DNA from: Planctomycetota bacterium
Lineage (GTDB): Bacteria > Planctomycetota > UBA1135 > GCA-002686595
NCBI GenBank assembly: GCA_021413885.1
Contig: JAIOPM010000043.1
Location: 62,001 to 126,000, forward strand
DNA length: 64,000 nt
Direction: 5' to 3'
Below, in pieces: positions 8,701 to 16,106 of this stretch (positions within the stretch are counted from its first letter, which is position 1; the number at the start of each line of letters is the position of its first letter). The translations under genes were made by a program, and so were the position numbers. Below the pieces are notes generated by a model. That model was not told the DNA's origin. It searched no databases and saw nothing but the letters and a program-made list of their open reading frames with translations.

Positions 8701-10521
8701 GCGGTGTGGTTGGTGTGGCGCGGCGAGCCCGGCGAGGAAGCGCGCGTCTTCAGCCTCGGCGGTCCATCGATCACCGTCGCGCCGGAGGCGCATTGGTTGC
8801 GTCGCGCGTTGCGCTGCGATCAGTTGCAGGAGTACCGCGACGCTCGCGGCTTGCCCGGGCTCTCCGCCGCGGAGCGCGCGCTCTTCGGCGACGTCGAGCG
8901 CGTCGTCGCGTTGCCGTTGGTCGCCGGCGGCGATCCGCGCGGCGCGTTGTTGGTCGGGTTGACCGCCGAGCGTCCGATCGACCTGACGTTCCTGCGCGCG
9001 GCGTCGGCGCAGACCGCGGTCGCGCTCGAGAACGCGCGGCTCTACGCGCGAGCGGTCACCGACGCAGTGACCGGCTTCCTCTTCGAGCCCGGTTTCCGCC
9101 AACGGTTGAGCGAGGAGATCCAACGCGCCGAGACGCAGCCCGACGCCGGCGTGCGCGTCTTCCAAGTGCGCTTCCGCGATCTGCCGCCGGTCGAATCCGT
9201 CGCCGCCGAGCGCATCCGCGACGCGTCGCGTCGGATGCGCAACGCATTGCGCGGCATGGCGATCTACGGACGCTCGGGCGCGACCGACTTGTTGATCGCG
9301 TTGCCGTGGAGCGGCGCGCGTCCGCGCGTCGAGGCGCTCGAACTGCGGCTCGTCGAACAGCTGACCGGCGCGCCGTGGCCGGACGGCGTCGCGGTCGCGA
9401 ACCCGTTGGTCTCGACCGCCGCGTGGCCCGACGACGGGCCGAGCGCGCGCTTCGTCCTGCAGACGCTCGGCGAACGCCTCGCCGAAGTGCAGTCCGCGCA
9501 GCCGGTCGAAGCGCTCGAGTTCCTCGAACGCAACCTGCCGACCGACTTCGTCGCCGGCGCGCCGGCGATGGTCGAGCTACTCGACACAGTGCGCCGCGTC
9601 GCAGCCGAGGACGTCACCGTCGTTGTGACGGGGGAGACCGGCACCGGCAAGGACCGCGTCGCCGAATTGATCCACCGTTGGAGCCGACGGGCGGACGGGC
9701 CGTTGGTCCACGTGCACTGTCCGTCGCTCTCCAATGCGCTGATCGAGGACGAACTCTTCGGCCACGAGGTCGGTGCGTTCACCGGCGCCGATTCGCGGCG
9801 CAAGGGACCGTTCGAGTACGCAGCGAAGGGGACCGTGGTCCTCGACGAGATCGCGGGGTTGTCGCCGGAGGGGCAGGTCGCGCTGTTGCGCCTGGTCGAA
9901 ACCCGCCAGGTCCTGCCGCTCGGTTCGACCCGGCCGATCCCGCTCGACGTCCGCATCGTGGCCACCACCTCGAAGGACTTGTCCCGGGAGGTCCAGGCCG
10001 GTCGGTTCCGCGACGACCTCTACTTCCGACTGAACGTCGCGCAGCTCGCCCTCCCGCCTCTGCGGTTGCGCAAGCAGGCGATCCCCGAGTTGGTCGAGGC
10101 CGCCCTGCGGCGCTTCAACGCCTCGGCCTCGAAGCCGGTCACCGGGGTCGCGCCCGGGGTGCTCGACCGCCTGTTCGAACACGATTGGCAAGGCAACCTG
10201 CGGGAGCTCTTCAACGTCCTGTCGCGCGGCTTCATCCTCGCCAACGGCGGGGAACTCGGGATTCATCACCTGGCGCTCGAGGCGACCGAAGCGGCGGTGC
10301 TCGTGCCGCAGCTCGGCCTGAACGAGCGGCAGCGGACGGTGCTCGCCGACCTGGGGGCCGGCGGTCAGATCACGTCGATCCAGTACGCCGACCGCCACGG
10401 CATCTCGAGTCGCACCGGACTGCGCGACCTGCTCGACCTGGTCGAGCAGGGCTACCTCGCGAAGGAGGGGCTGCGCCGAGGCACCCGCTTCAGGCGTACC
10501 GCGAAGGCTTGGTCTGTTTAG
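5734..10521 (+). CDS. Transmembrane sigma-54 activator with CBM9-like sensor
   Basis: A 1595-residue one-piece signalling protein. Order: signal peptide (1-18); CBM9-like beta domain (about 35-240; 'GDPSEW' and 'GDSLELFLDLGE'); membrane segments at about 264-284 and 291-313; an extracytoplasmic domain; segments at about 617-641 and 650-668; a second extracytoplasmic domain; a fifth segment near 880-905; HAMP; GAF (about 965-1110); a degenerate GGDEF-like domain (starts 'TDAVTGFLFEPGF', with 'YGRSGATD' at 1178-1185 in place of GGDEF); AAA+ sigma-54 activator domain with Walker A GETGTGK at 1300-1306 and intact GAFTGA loop at 1347-1352; and a C-terminal helix-turn-helix of winged type, not the usual Fis type. 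Inferred role: sense a sugar or cell-wall ligand outside and switch on sigma-54 promoters directly. Target genes are unknown. The start GTG 5734 is chosen because it begins the signal peptide. Confidence 0.88.
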   Translation: MSLAFLALVAALAQDAAPAPSSVRPTAHARWVEPARLVVDGDPSEWKPDTACEIRLDELAQLVSLGRPPSDLWSGPDDASLELWVGWNGDDLILGGTVYDEVVDHNAERWYQGDSLELFLDLGERRAQWGPDDYQLMLAPNWDERPWGVYLHEGQGAAGPSDGGFGGVEVASKRIDGGYRFEARLPWRNFHGHRPRAGAELGFNVALCDRDGRGVHESYATWTSESDIAFHADRRGTLVLEPPPNDAPVVEVAGEADLWPNLRWVELVVLAALYVLALGTRGIWSRPRARKWAAVFASIALIGSVGVALFAGVLDERERQSRRDALDGYWRSFQTLLDGQALGHPEPDELAARVDALLHGKSVPASRPATFVSLAPEGTELGREERTLRRGIPYRPLVSPGAADPLRGLTLAPGETRTITLDPPLDIDAVELVARVSDARYVRGGAAQTSVLSLSFLRGGEAVGTTREVRHRQDLHFEEDVHRDHPGLEPAFYRAGGRVGRVHADALLLDLGAPRAVDQIVLRHVGGERSYSVQLVALAVRAPKLDAAIPAGLRANAAGEWEWSGWSSSIVAELAAPSRAPKSNAELEIVRRLAIGGEAIRMVYLRDTRAVPSLARWSWLPIFVAAALAPFAVAFFAEWLSARRRIRNKLAIGFAISSAVPLLALTLLLEKSLEQEHVQYESERVADELVVAERGLDAEQRELSREAERLLQVAAVRWELSREVPASSEVLGTDAWWGPGDPGVLRLLMRVGPDGRWLRVGTGPGWQSLPASFQPSTGVWRPWGRTLVCGVAQTASGAEQPLLVLVAREARFDAAPSGERAAASFRVLGAGRDPAPRLEDLRAARSGETRRGVFTPDGELALVLVAARRERGVPVFGTWTLTELLFAAGLSAVFTALLFAGILTGHLVGPIERLDRAVRAGQGSDANVEVEDEVGHLAGAVQSFAREVAHRVRQLESLRDVQEDLTKHLDSDVAREAALSFVAREVGTDAVWLVWRGEPGEEARVFSLGGPSITVAPEAHWLRRALRCDQLQEYRDARGLPGLSAAERALFGDVERVVALPLVAGGDPRGALLVGLTAERPIDLTFLRAASAQTAVALENARLYARAVTDAVTGFLFEPGFRQRLSEEIQRAETQPDAGVRVFQVRFRDLPPVESVAAERIRDASRRMRNALRGMAIYGRSGATDLLIALPWSGARPRVEALELRLVEQLTGAPWPDGVAVANPLVSTAAWPDDGPSARFVLQTLGERLAEVQSAQPVEALEFLERNLPTDFVAGAPAMVELLDTVRRVAAEDVTVVVTGETGTGKDRVAELIHRWSRRADGPLVHVHCPSLSNALIEDELFGHEVGAFTGADSRRKGPFEYAAKGTVVLDEIAGLSPEGQVALLRLVETRQVLPLGSTRPIPLDVRIVATTSKDLSREVQAGRFRDDLYFRLNVAQLALPPLRLRKQAIPELVEAALRRFNASASKPVTGVAPGVLDRLFEHDWQGNLRELFNVLSRGFILANGGELGIHHLALEATEAAVLVPQLGLNERQRTVLADLGAGGQITSIQYADRHGISSRTGLRDLLDLVEQGYLAKEGLRRGTRFRRTAKAWSV

Positions 10522-10676
10522 AAAACGAGCGTGAACTGCACGTCGACGGCGGACAATGTCGAATAACGCTGCGTGAGTCCCCGTTACCGACAACCGCCCG
10601 CGCCGGACGCGGCGAGCCCGACCCGCCGCCTAAGTCCGCTGATCGAAAGGCCTTGGGGCTCGGGGCGGCGTTGTTC

Positions 10677-10704
10677 GGACGTTCCGTCGGCGAACGGAAT
10701 GTCC
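10677..10704 (+). other. Inverted repeat in the gap before the small exported protein gene
   Basis: GGACGTTCCGT (10677-10687) and ACGGAATGTCC (10694-10704) form an 11-bp stem with one G-T pair and a 6-nt loop. There is no T-run after it on the plus strand. It may be an operator dyad or an RNA hairpin in the leader of the gene at 10801. Nothing else was recognised in the 279-nt gap 10522-10800. Confidence 0.4.
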
Positions 10705-10800
10705 ATTGCGCTTCTGCTCTCGTCCGCATCGACCTGTCCGCGTCGCTCGCCTGCTGCCTCGCTTGCGCTCGGACCGCTGCTCCGCTCGAGAAGGCCCCCC

Positions 10801-11238
10801 ATGAACTCCACCGGTTTCCTGCGCTTCGCGTGTGCCCTGGCTTGCACGGCGTTGATCAGCTTCGTGTCGTCCGTCCACGCCGCCTCCTTGCCGTCGCTCG
10901 CCGCACAAGGTGAGAGCGTCTTCGGCCGCGACTGGCTCGTGAAGGCGGCGGACAACGTCTGCGGCCTGAAGGACGCGAACCAGCTCAGCAACCCGGCGGT
11001 GGTCGACTACGACGCGGTGCTCGCGGCGACGCCGGAACTGCGCAAATTGAAGGACGACAAGATCGATCCGGCGAGCCCGGAAGGCATCCGCCTGACCAAC
11101 GCCGGCGCGGATCGAGTCAGCCAAGCCTGCGAGGCCGTGCGCACGGCCACCGGACACTGCAGCGTGTGGAAGGCGATCAAGCACCGCGATGGTCGGGTCA
11201 TCCCGGACATCACCGACCGCGTGAAGGCGCAGTTCTGA
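10801..11238 (+). CDS. Small exported protein of unknown function
   Basis: 145 residues with a Sec signal peptide (about 1-28, ending 'VSSVHAA'). The mature part is a compact, mainly helical domain with two Cys-containing stretches, 'NVCGLKDANQ' and 'RVSQACEAVRTATGHCSVWK', which might form a disulfide in the periplasm. I do not recognise the family. ATG 10801 is chosen because it starts the signal peptide and is preceded by a purine stretch GAGAAGG; the frame is open upstream to 10573 but that part has no protein-like composition. It lies 83 nt before the secretin gene and may be exported or localised with that system, which is inference only. Confidence 0.75.
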   Translation: MNSTGFLRFACALACTALISFVSSVHAASLPSLAAQGESVFGRDWLVKAADNVCGLKDANQLSNPAVVDYDAVLAATPELRKLKDDKIDPASPEGIRLTNAGADRVSQACEAVRTATGHCSVWKAIKHRDGRVIPDITDRVKAQF

Positions 11239-11321
11239 GCCCGGTCCGCGCCGGCCTCCTCCCCTTGGGGGCGACCGGAGCCGAAAGGCCTTCGTCAGGG
11301 CCGTCCCACCCCTCCGCCCGA

Positions 11322-12749
11322 ATGCAGGTCTCGCCCCTTCGCCTCACGCCCCTCCGCTTCGCCTTGCTCCTCGCGCTCTTCGCGGCGACGAGCTGCGCCG
11401 GACCTCGGGACGTCGCCGAGCCCAAGGAGAAGGCGCCGCTCTCCGCCGAAGAGCTGCGCTCGTTGCTCCAAGAGCACACGATCCGCCCGACCGCCGCGAT
11501 GGAAGGCGACGATCCGACGGCGCCGGTCGATCCGGCGATGCACGAGTACGCCGATCCCGCGAAGGCCGCGGCGTTGCTGTCCGATCCGGCGCTGCAGAGC
11601 GTCGCACCGCTCGCACCGGTTCCGGAACCCGCGGCGGAGAACCCGTACCTGCGCTTCGGTGAGCGCATCAAGGTCAACCCCGACGGCACGATCACCAAGC
11701 CGTACCCGCTGCGCGTCGGCACCGGCGAGAAGCTGCGCGACCTGATCGTCAGCTACGGCAACTTCCCGATGTGGACCGAGGCCCTCGGCCCCGGTCCTTC
11801 GACGCCGAACGCGGTCAAGCTCGACCTGCTCGCCGGCTGGGACGTCGAGCTCTACCAAGACCTGCGCGCGCCGGTCGCGACGGCGGCACCCACGCCCGCG
11901 GCGCTCGCCGATTGGTTGGTGGTCACGACGGGCGCCGAGCTGCTCTCCGAGGTCGAGGACTTCATCAACCTGTTCGCCGCCGGCGTGCCGCAGATCGAGA
12001 TCGAGGCCAAGGTCGTCGAGATCGCGATCTCCGACGTGCTCGACATCGGCATCAAGCCGGTGACCGGCAAGCCGATCTTCGACGCACCCGGTTCGGGCAC
12101 GTTCATCAAGGGACTCGACTACTCGTTGCCGAACTCTGCGAACGGCGTCGAGGCGTTACTGACCATCGGCTCGATCCAGGACGGCCTCGCGTTCAACGCG
12201 ATCATCGAGGCGATCCAGGGCCGCCAGAACGTCTCGATCATCAACCAGCCCAAGATCGCGGTGCGCGAAGGCAGCCGCGCCGAGGTGAGCTCGATCACCA
12301 AGATTCCGTACCTGCAGGTCACCGGCATCAACGCGACCGGCGGCTACGGCGCGCAGATCGGGTACCAGGAGGTCGGGGTCAAGCTCTACGTGATCCCGCG
12401 CGTCGTCGGCACGCAGACGGTCGCGCTCAACATCGACATCGAAGCGTCGCAACAGACCGGGTCGGCGGTCGCGTTGGTGGCGTCGACCGGTGAAGAGGTC
12501 CAGGTGCCGGTGCTCTCGACGCGCGCCGCGAAGACGATCGTCTACCTCCAACCGGGCCAAGCCGTGATCCTCGGCGGCTTGATCACCGAGCGCACCGTCG
12601 ACCGCGTCAACAAGGTCCCGCTGCTCGGCGACATCCCGATCCTCCAGTACCTTTTCCGATCGACCAACAAGTCGAAGGAACAGACCAACGTCCTGTTCTT
12701 CATCCGCCCGCGGATCCTCCAGGGCGTCGACCTGCACCGGCAGTTCTGA
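11322..12749 (+). CDS. Secretin-family outer-membrane lipoprotein (GspD/PilQ type)
   Basis: 475 residues. Signal peptide with lipobox A-T-S-C (Cys25), so probably lipidated. A Pro/Ala-rich linker leads into an N-terminal region with a LysM-like or N0-like segment ('PLRVGTGEKLRDLIVSYGNF'), then the secretin N domain ('IEIEAKVVEIAISDVLDIGI') and the secretin core, ending with the diagnostic 'VPLLGDIPILQYLF' and 'LFFIRPRIL' motifs. It would form a gated multimeric outer-membrane channel for type II secretion or a type IV-like pilus. It is shorter than typical GspD (about 650 residues), lacking some N-domain repeats. The next gene is a GspK homologue, which favours a type II-like machine, but the ATPase and inner-membrane parts are not in this window. 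Confidence 0.88.
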   Translation: MQVSPLRLTPLRFALLLALFAATSCAGPRDVAEPKEKAPLSAEELRSLLQEHTIRPTAAMEGDDPTAPVDPAMHEYADPAKAAALLSDPALQSVAPLAPVPEPAAENPYLRFGERIKVNPDGTITKPYPLRVGTGEKLRDLIVSYGNFPMWTEALGPGPSTPNAVKLDLLAGWDVELYQDLRAPVATAAPTPAALADWLVVTTGAELLSEVEDFINLFAAGVPQIEIEAKVVEIAISDVLDIGIKPVTGKPIFDAPGSGTFIKGLDYSLPNSANGVEALLTIGSIQDGLAFNAIIEAIQGRQNVSIINQPKIAVREGSRAEVSSITKIPYLQVTGINATGGYGAQIGYQEVGVKLYVIPRVVGTQTVALNIDIEASQQTGSAVALVASTGEEVQVPVLSTRAAKTIVYLQPGQAVILGGLITERTVDRVNKVPLLGDIPILQYLFRSTNKSKEQTNVLFFIRPRILQGVDLHRQF

Positions 12750-12772
12750 TCCGGGGCGCGCGGGCGTAGACT
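12744..12772 (+). promoter_or_regulatory. Possible promoter for gspK
   Basis: TTCTGA (12744-12749, overlapping the secretin stop codon) and TAGACT (12767-12772) with 17 nt between. The -10 is good and the -35 weak. The gspK start is 57 nt downstream. Confidence 0.3.
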
Positions 12773-12828
12773 CGTGCGCGACGGGCTCCGGCGGGGAAGT
12801 TCCGCGGGGTGAGCGCGTCAACCGGACC

Positions 12829-14436
12829 ATGGGTACTCAACGCACTGCGCAGCGCCGCCGCGATCGTCGGCAAGGCTCCGCGCTGCTGCTCGCGCTGCTC
12901 GTGCTGTTGATCCTGCTCGCGATCATGACGCAGCTCGTGTTCGGCACGCGCAGCGACGCCGACGTCGCGCGCAACGACATCGCGCTGACGACGATGGACC
13001 TCGCGGCGGAATCCAGCCTGATGGAGGTCTTCGATCGCCTGAAGACCGACGGCGAGTCCGCATCGGGCGCGAGCGCGAGCCCGACCGACGCCGCGGCGAC
13101 GCCGCAGGCCCCGGCGAATCCGGCCGCCGCGAATCCCGGCGCGGCGCAGGAGCCCGCTTCGGTCGACTCGCGCCAGGACTCGTGGGGTCGCCCGCAACGC
13201 ACGACGATCAACGGCATCGAGCTGCGCATCGTCGTGCAGGACGAGGACAGCAAGCTCAACGTGCTCGGGATGCTCACCGCGAACAAGGAGGAGGCCGAGA
13301 AGGCGTTCGAGCGCGTGCGCCGCGTCATCGACGCGTTCCGCGAAGGCACCGACGCCGACATCGATCCTTCCGAGGCGCGCACGATGGCCGAGGCGATGCG
13401 CGACTACCTGAAGGACCGCGCGCGTCAGGTGTTGCCGAAGTCGCACCTGCTCTCCGACGACGAGAAGCTGCCCGACCAAGGGCTGCCGATCTCGCTCGAG
13501 GAGTTCGAGGTGCTCGAGTCGTTCGACGAGTCGATGTTTCGCGACTACCGCGAGCCCGAAGGCCGCGTCGTGCACGGGCTCGGCTCGTTCCTGACGACGT
13601 GGACGTCGGTCGCGGCGGGCGCGACCGCGTCGACACCCTCCGGCGCGAACGGCGCGCAGACGCCGTCGACCGGCACCGATCCGAACGCGGCGAGCGGAGC
13701 GGCCGACGGCGCGGCTCCGGGGACCGACGGCACGGCGCAAGCCGCCGAGGACGCCGCGGCCGCGGCGTCCGGCACGCAGAGCGGCGCGAGTCCGACGGGC
13801 CAGGGCCAGAACGGTCAGAACCCGACCGGCCAAGGTCAGAACGGCGCCAACGGCGCCGCGACCGCCACCGCGAAGTACGGCGTCGCCGTCAACGTCAACA
13901 CCGCGCCGGCGGCGTTGCTCAAGTCGCTGATCGACGACCGCGATGTGTCCAGTCGCTTCTGGGACAAGGTGATCGAGTACCGCAACCTCGAGGAGAAGGA
14001 CAAGGACGACGACTCGAGTTCGAGCTCCAGCACGACCGCGACCACGAAGGATCCGGTCTACGACGAGTTCGGCGAAGAGCTGATCCAACGCCAGGTCTTC
14101 GATTCGCTCGACGAGCTGCGCGAGGTCGACGGCTACGAGAACCTCGACGGCGGGGCGCGCGCGCAGCTCGATCAGCTGCTGACCACCGAGAGCCAGGTCT
14201 TCTCGATCTACATCACCGCGCGCAAGGCCACCGGTGACGACGAGCGTTCGCGCGGCGCGGCGCTCGATCCCGACGCGCGCGAGGATCTGATCGCCAACAC
14301 GTTGACGCGCACGATTCGTTGCGTGGTGTGGCGGCGCAAGTCCGGCGACAACGTGACGATCGTTCCGATCGTGCGTTGGGAAGTGCTCGACTACATTCCG
14401 TTGGTGATCCAGGACTACCCGGACGAGCGGCGCTGA
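12829..14436 (+). CDS. gspK: General secretion pathway protein K (minor pseudopilin)
   Basis: 535 residues. An Arg-rich N-terminus precedes a single membrane segment ('SALLLALLVLLILLAIMTQ', about 17-37) as in GspK, which lacks the usual pilin processing length limits. Typical GspK features follow: 'DEDSKLNVLGML' (about 140-151) and the later 'AVNVNTAPAALLKSL' helix-hairpin-helix-like segment (about 354-368). GspK caps the pseudopilus tip in type II secretion. Between these lies a Gly/Ala/Gln/Asn-rich low-complexity insert (about residues 265-345) with a tandem repeat, and another Ala/Pro-rich stretch at 75-110; both are probably disordered. A Ser/Asp/Lys-rich loop is also present near 385-405. 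ATG 12829 follows the secretin gene by 79 nt. Confidence 0.85.
   Translation: MGTQRTAQRRRDRRQGSALLLALLVLLILLAIMTQLVFGTRSDADVARNDIALTTMDLAAESSLMEVFDRLKTDGESASGASASPTDAAATPQAPANPAAANPGAAQEPASVDSRQDSWGRPQRTTINGIELRIVVQDEDSKLNVLGMLTANKEEAEKAFERVRRVIDAFREGTDADIDPSEARTMAEAMRDYLKDRARQVLPKSHLLSDDEKLPDQGLPISLEEFEVLESFDESMFRDYREPEGRVVHGLGSFLTTWTSVAAGATASTPSGANGAQTPSTGTDPNAASGAADGAAPGTDGTAQAAEDAAAAASGTQSGASPTGQGQNGQNPTGQGQNGANGAATATAKYGVAVNVNTAPAALLKSLIDDRDVSSRFWDKVIEYRNLEEKDKDDDSSSSSSTTATTKDPVYDEFGEELIQRQVFDSLDELREVDGYENLDGGARAQLDQLLTTESQVFSIYITARKATGDDERSRGAALDPDAREDLIANTLTRTIRCVVWRRKSGDNVTIVPIVRWEVLDYIPLVIQDYPDERR
13792..13851 (+). repeat. 30-bp tandem repeat inside gspK
   Basis: Two 30-bp units at 13792-13821 and 13822-13851 encode P-T-G-Q-G-Q-N-G-Q-N and P-T-G-Q-G-Q-N-G-A-N. 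They differ at several third codon positions, so the duplication is not recent. They sit in the disordered insert of the protein. Confidence 0.7.
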
Positions 14437-14440
14437 GCCG

Positions 14441-16021
14441 ATGGCGCGCGCACGAGTTCGTCGCTCGCACGCCTCCGCGCGCCTCGAGGTCTACGACCAA
14501 CTGTTCTCGTCGGTCGCCGAGGAGATGGGCGCGGCGCTCTGTCGCGCGGCGTTCTCGCCGAACATCAAGGAGCGCCGCGACTTCTCGTGCGCGCTCTTCG
14601 ATGCGCGCGGCGCGATGATCGCGCAAGCGGCGCACATCCCGATCCACCTCGGCTCGATGCCGGCGTGCGTGCGCGCGGCGCGCGAGGACGTGAAGCTCGG
14701 ACCGGGCGACGCCGTGTTGCTCAACGATCCGTATCGCGGCGGCACGCACTTGCCCGACGTCACGTTGGTCTCTCCGATCTTCCTCTCGGGGCGAAGCGAG
14801 CCCGACTTCTACTGCGCGAACCGCGCGCACCACGCGGACGTCGGCGGAGCGCATCCCGGTTCGATGGCGCCGGCGCACGATCTCCACGGCGAAGGGCTCG
14901 TGATCCCGCCGTTGCGTTGGATCGTCGGCGGAAAGCCCGATCGCGCGCTTTCGCGCCTCTTGCTCGCGAACATGCGCGTGCCGCGCGAGCGCGAGGGCGA
15001 TCTCCTCGCGCAGTGGGCCGCGAACCGCACCGCGGAGACGCGGCTCGTCGAACTCGCGCGCGAACTCGGCGTCGCCGAACTCGCGCGCGCCGGCGCGAAC
15101 TTGCGCGCGTGGACGGCGCGGCTCGCGACGGAATTCGTGCGCACGCTCCCGCGGCGCGCGGCGACGTTCGACGACGTGCTCGAAGTCGGCGAGCGCGACA
15201 TCCACGTTCGTTTGCGACTCCAGCGCAAGGGCGACGAGTTGCTCGTCGACTTCCGCGACACGGAGCCCCAGGTCGACGCGCCGATCAACACGCCGCGCGC
15301 GGTCGTGGTGTCGGCGGTGTTCTACGTGCTGCGGTTGCTCCTGCCTTCACGCGCGCCGACCAACGACGGATTGCTCGCGCCCGTGCGTTTGCTCACGCGT
15401 CCCGGAAGTCTCGTCGACGCGCGCTATCCCGCGCCGGTCGCGGCGGGCAACGTCGAGACGAGCCAGCGCTTGGTCGACGTGTTGCTCGGCGCGTTCGCGC
15501 AGTTGCTTCCGAATCGAATTCCGTCGGCGAGTTCCGGCACGATGAGCAACCTGAGCTTCGGCGGCGCGCGCGCGCACGGCGAGACGTACACGTACTACGA
15601 GACGATCGCGGGCGGCGCGGGCGCGTCGCGCGTCGGCCCGGGCGCGAGCGGCGTGCACACGCACATGACCAACACGCGCAACACGCCGATCGAGGCGTTC
15701 GAGCTCGCGTTCCCCGCGCGCGTCGAGGCGTACGCGCTGCGCGCGGGTAGCGGCGGCGACGGACTGCATCGCGGCGGCGACGGCCTCGAGAAACGCGTGC
15801 GCTTCCTCGCTCCGGTGCGCGCCGGTTGGATCGCCGATCGAGCTCGTCGCGGACCGTGGAGCCTCGGCGGGGAGCCGGGCGCGCCGAGCCGGGCCGAGCG
15901 CATCGACGCGCGCGGGCGCAGGTCGGCGCTGGGCTCCAAGGTGTCGGTGGAACTGGCCGCGGGCGAGTCGCTCGCGCTCGCGACGCCCGGCGGCGGCGGC
16001 TTCGCGCGTCGTCGAACGTAG
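14441..16021 (+). CDS. Hydantoinase B / oxoprolinase B family protein (HyuB-like)
   Basis: 526 residues, normal length for the B subunit of ATP-dependent N-methylhydantoinase, 5-oxoprolinase or acetophenone-carboxylase-type enzymes. Conserved parts: 'EEMGAALCRAAFSPNIKERRDFSCALFD' region near 30-55 (quoted here only for position), 'IPIHLGSMP', 'NDPYRGGTHLPD' and 'ANRAHHADVGG', which belong to the metal and substrate site of the family. The C-terminal 'LATPGGGGFARR' is also typical. The matching ATP-binding A subunit (HyuA) is not adjacent on either side, which is unusual since A and B normally act as a complex and are cotranscribed. ATG 14441 is 4 nt after the gspK stop, so read-through coupling is possible, though the functions do not match. 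Confidence 0.88.
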   Translation: MARARVRRSHASARLEVYDQLFSSVAEEMGAALCRAAFSPNIKERRDFSCALFDARGAMIAQAAHIPIHLGSMPACVRAAREDVKLGPGDAVLLNDPYRGGTHLPDVTLVSPIFLSGRSEPDFYCANRAHHADVGGAHPGSMAPAHDLHGEGLVIPPLRWIVGGKPDRALSRLLLANMRVPREREGDLLAQWAANRTAETRLVELARELGVAELARAGANLRAWTARLATEFVRTLPRRAATFDDVLEVGERDIHVRLRLQRKGDELLVDFRDTEPQVDAPINTPRAVVVSAVFYVLRLLLPSRAPTNDGLLAPVRLLTRPGSLVDARYPAPVAAGNVETSQRLVDVLLGAFAQLLPNRIPSASSGTMSNLSFGGARAHGETYTYYETIAGGAGASRVGPGASGVHTHMTNTRNTPIEAFELAFPARVEAYALRAGSGGDGLHRGGDGLEKRVRFLAPVRAGWIADRARRGPWSLGGEPGAPSRAERIDARGRRSALGSKVSVELAAGESLALATPGGGGFARRRT

Positions 16022-16037
16022 GCAGCGCACGTTTTCC

Positions 16038-16066
16038 TTGTGGCGCGCCGCGCCGATCGGGAGAAT
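16038..16066 (+). promoter_or_regulatory. Possible promoter for purA
   Basis: TTGTGG (16038-16043) and GAGAAT (16061-16066) are 17 nt apart, 41 nt before the purA ATG. Moderate match to both sigma-70 hexamers. Confidence 0.35.
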
Positions 16067-16106
16067 CGCTCCGCTTGTCCCGAGTCCACAAGAACGAGCG
16101 CGAAGC

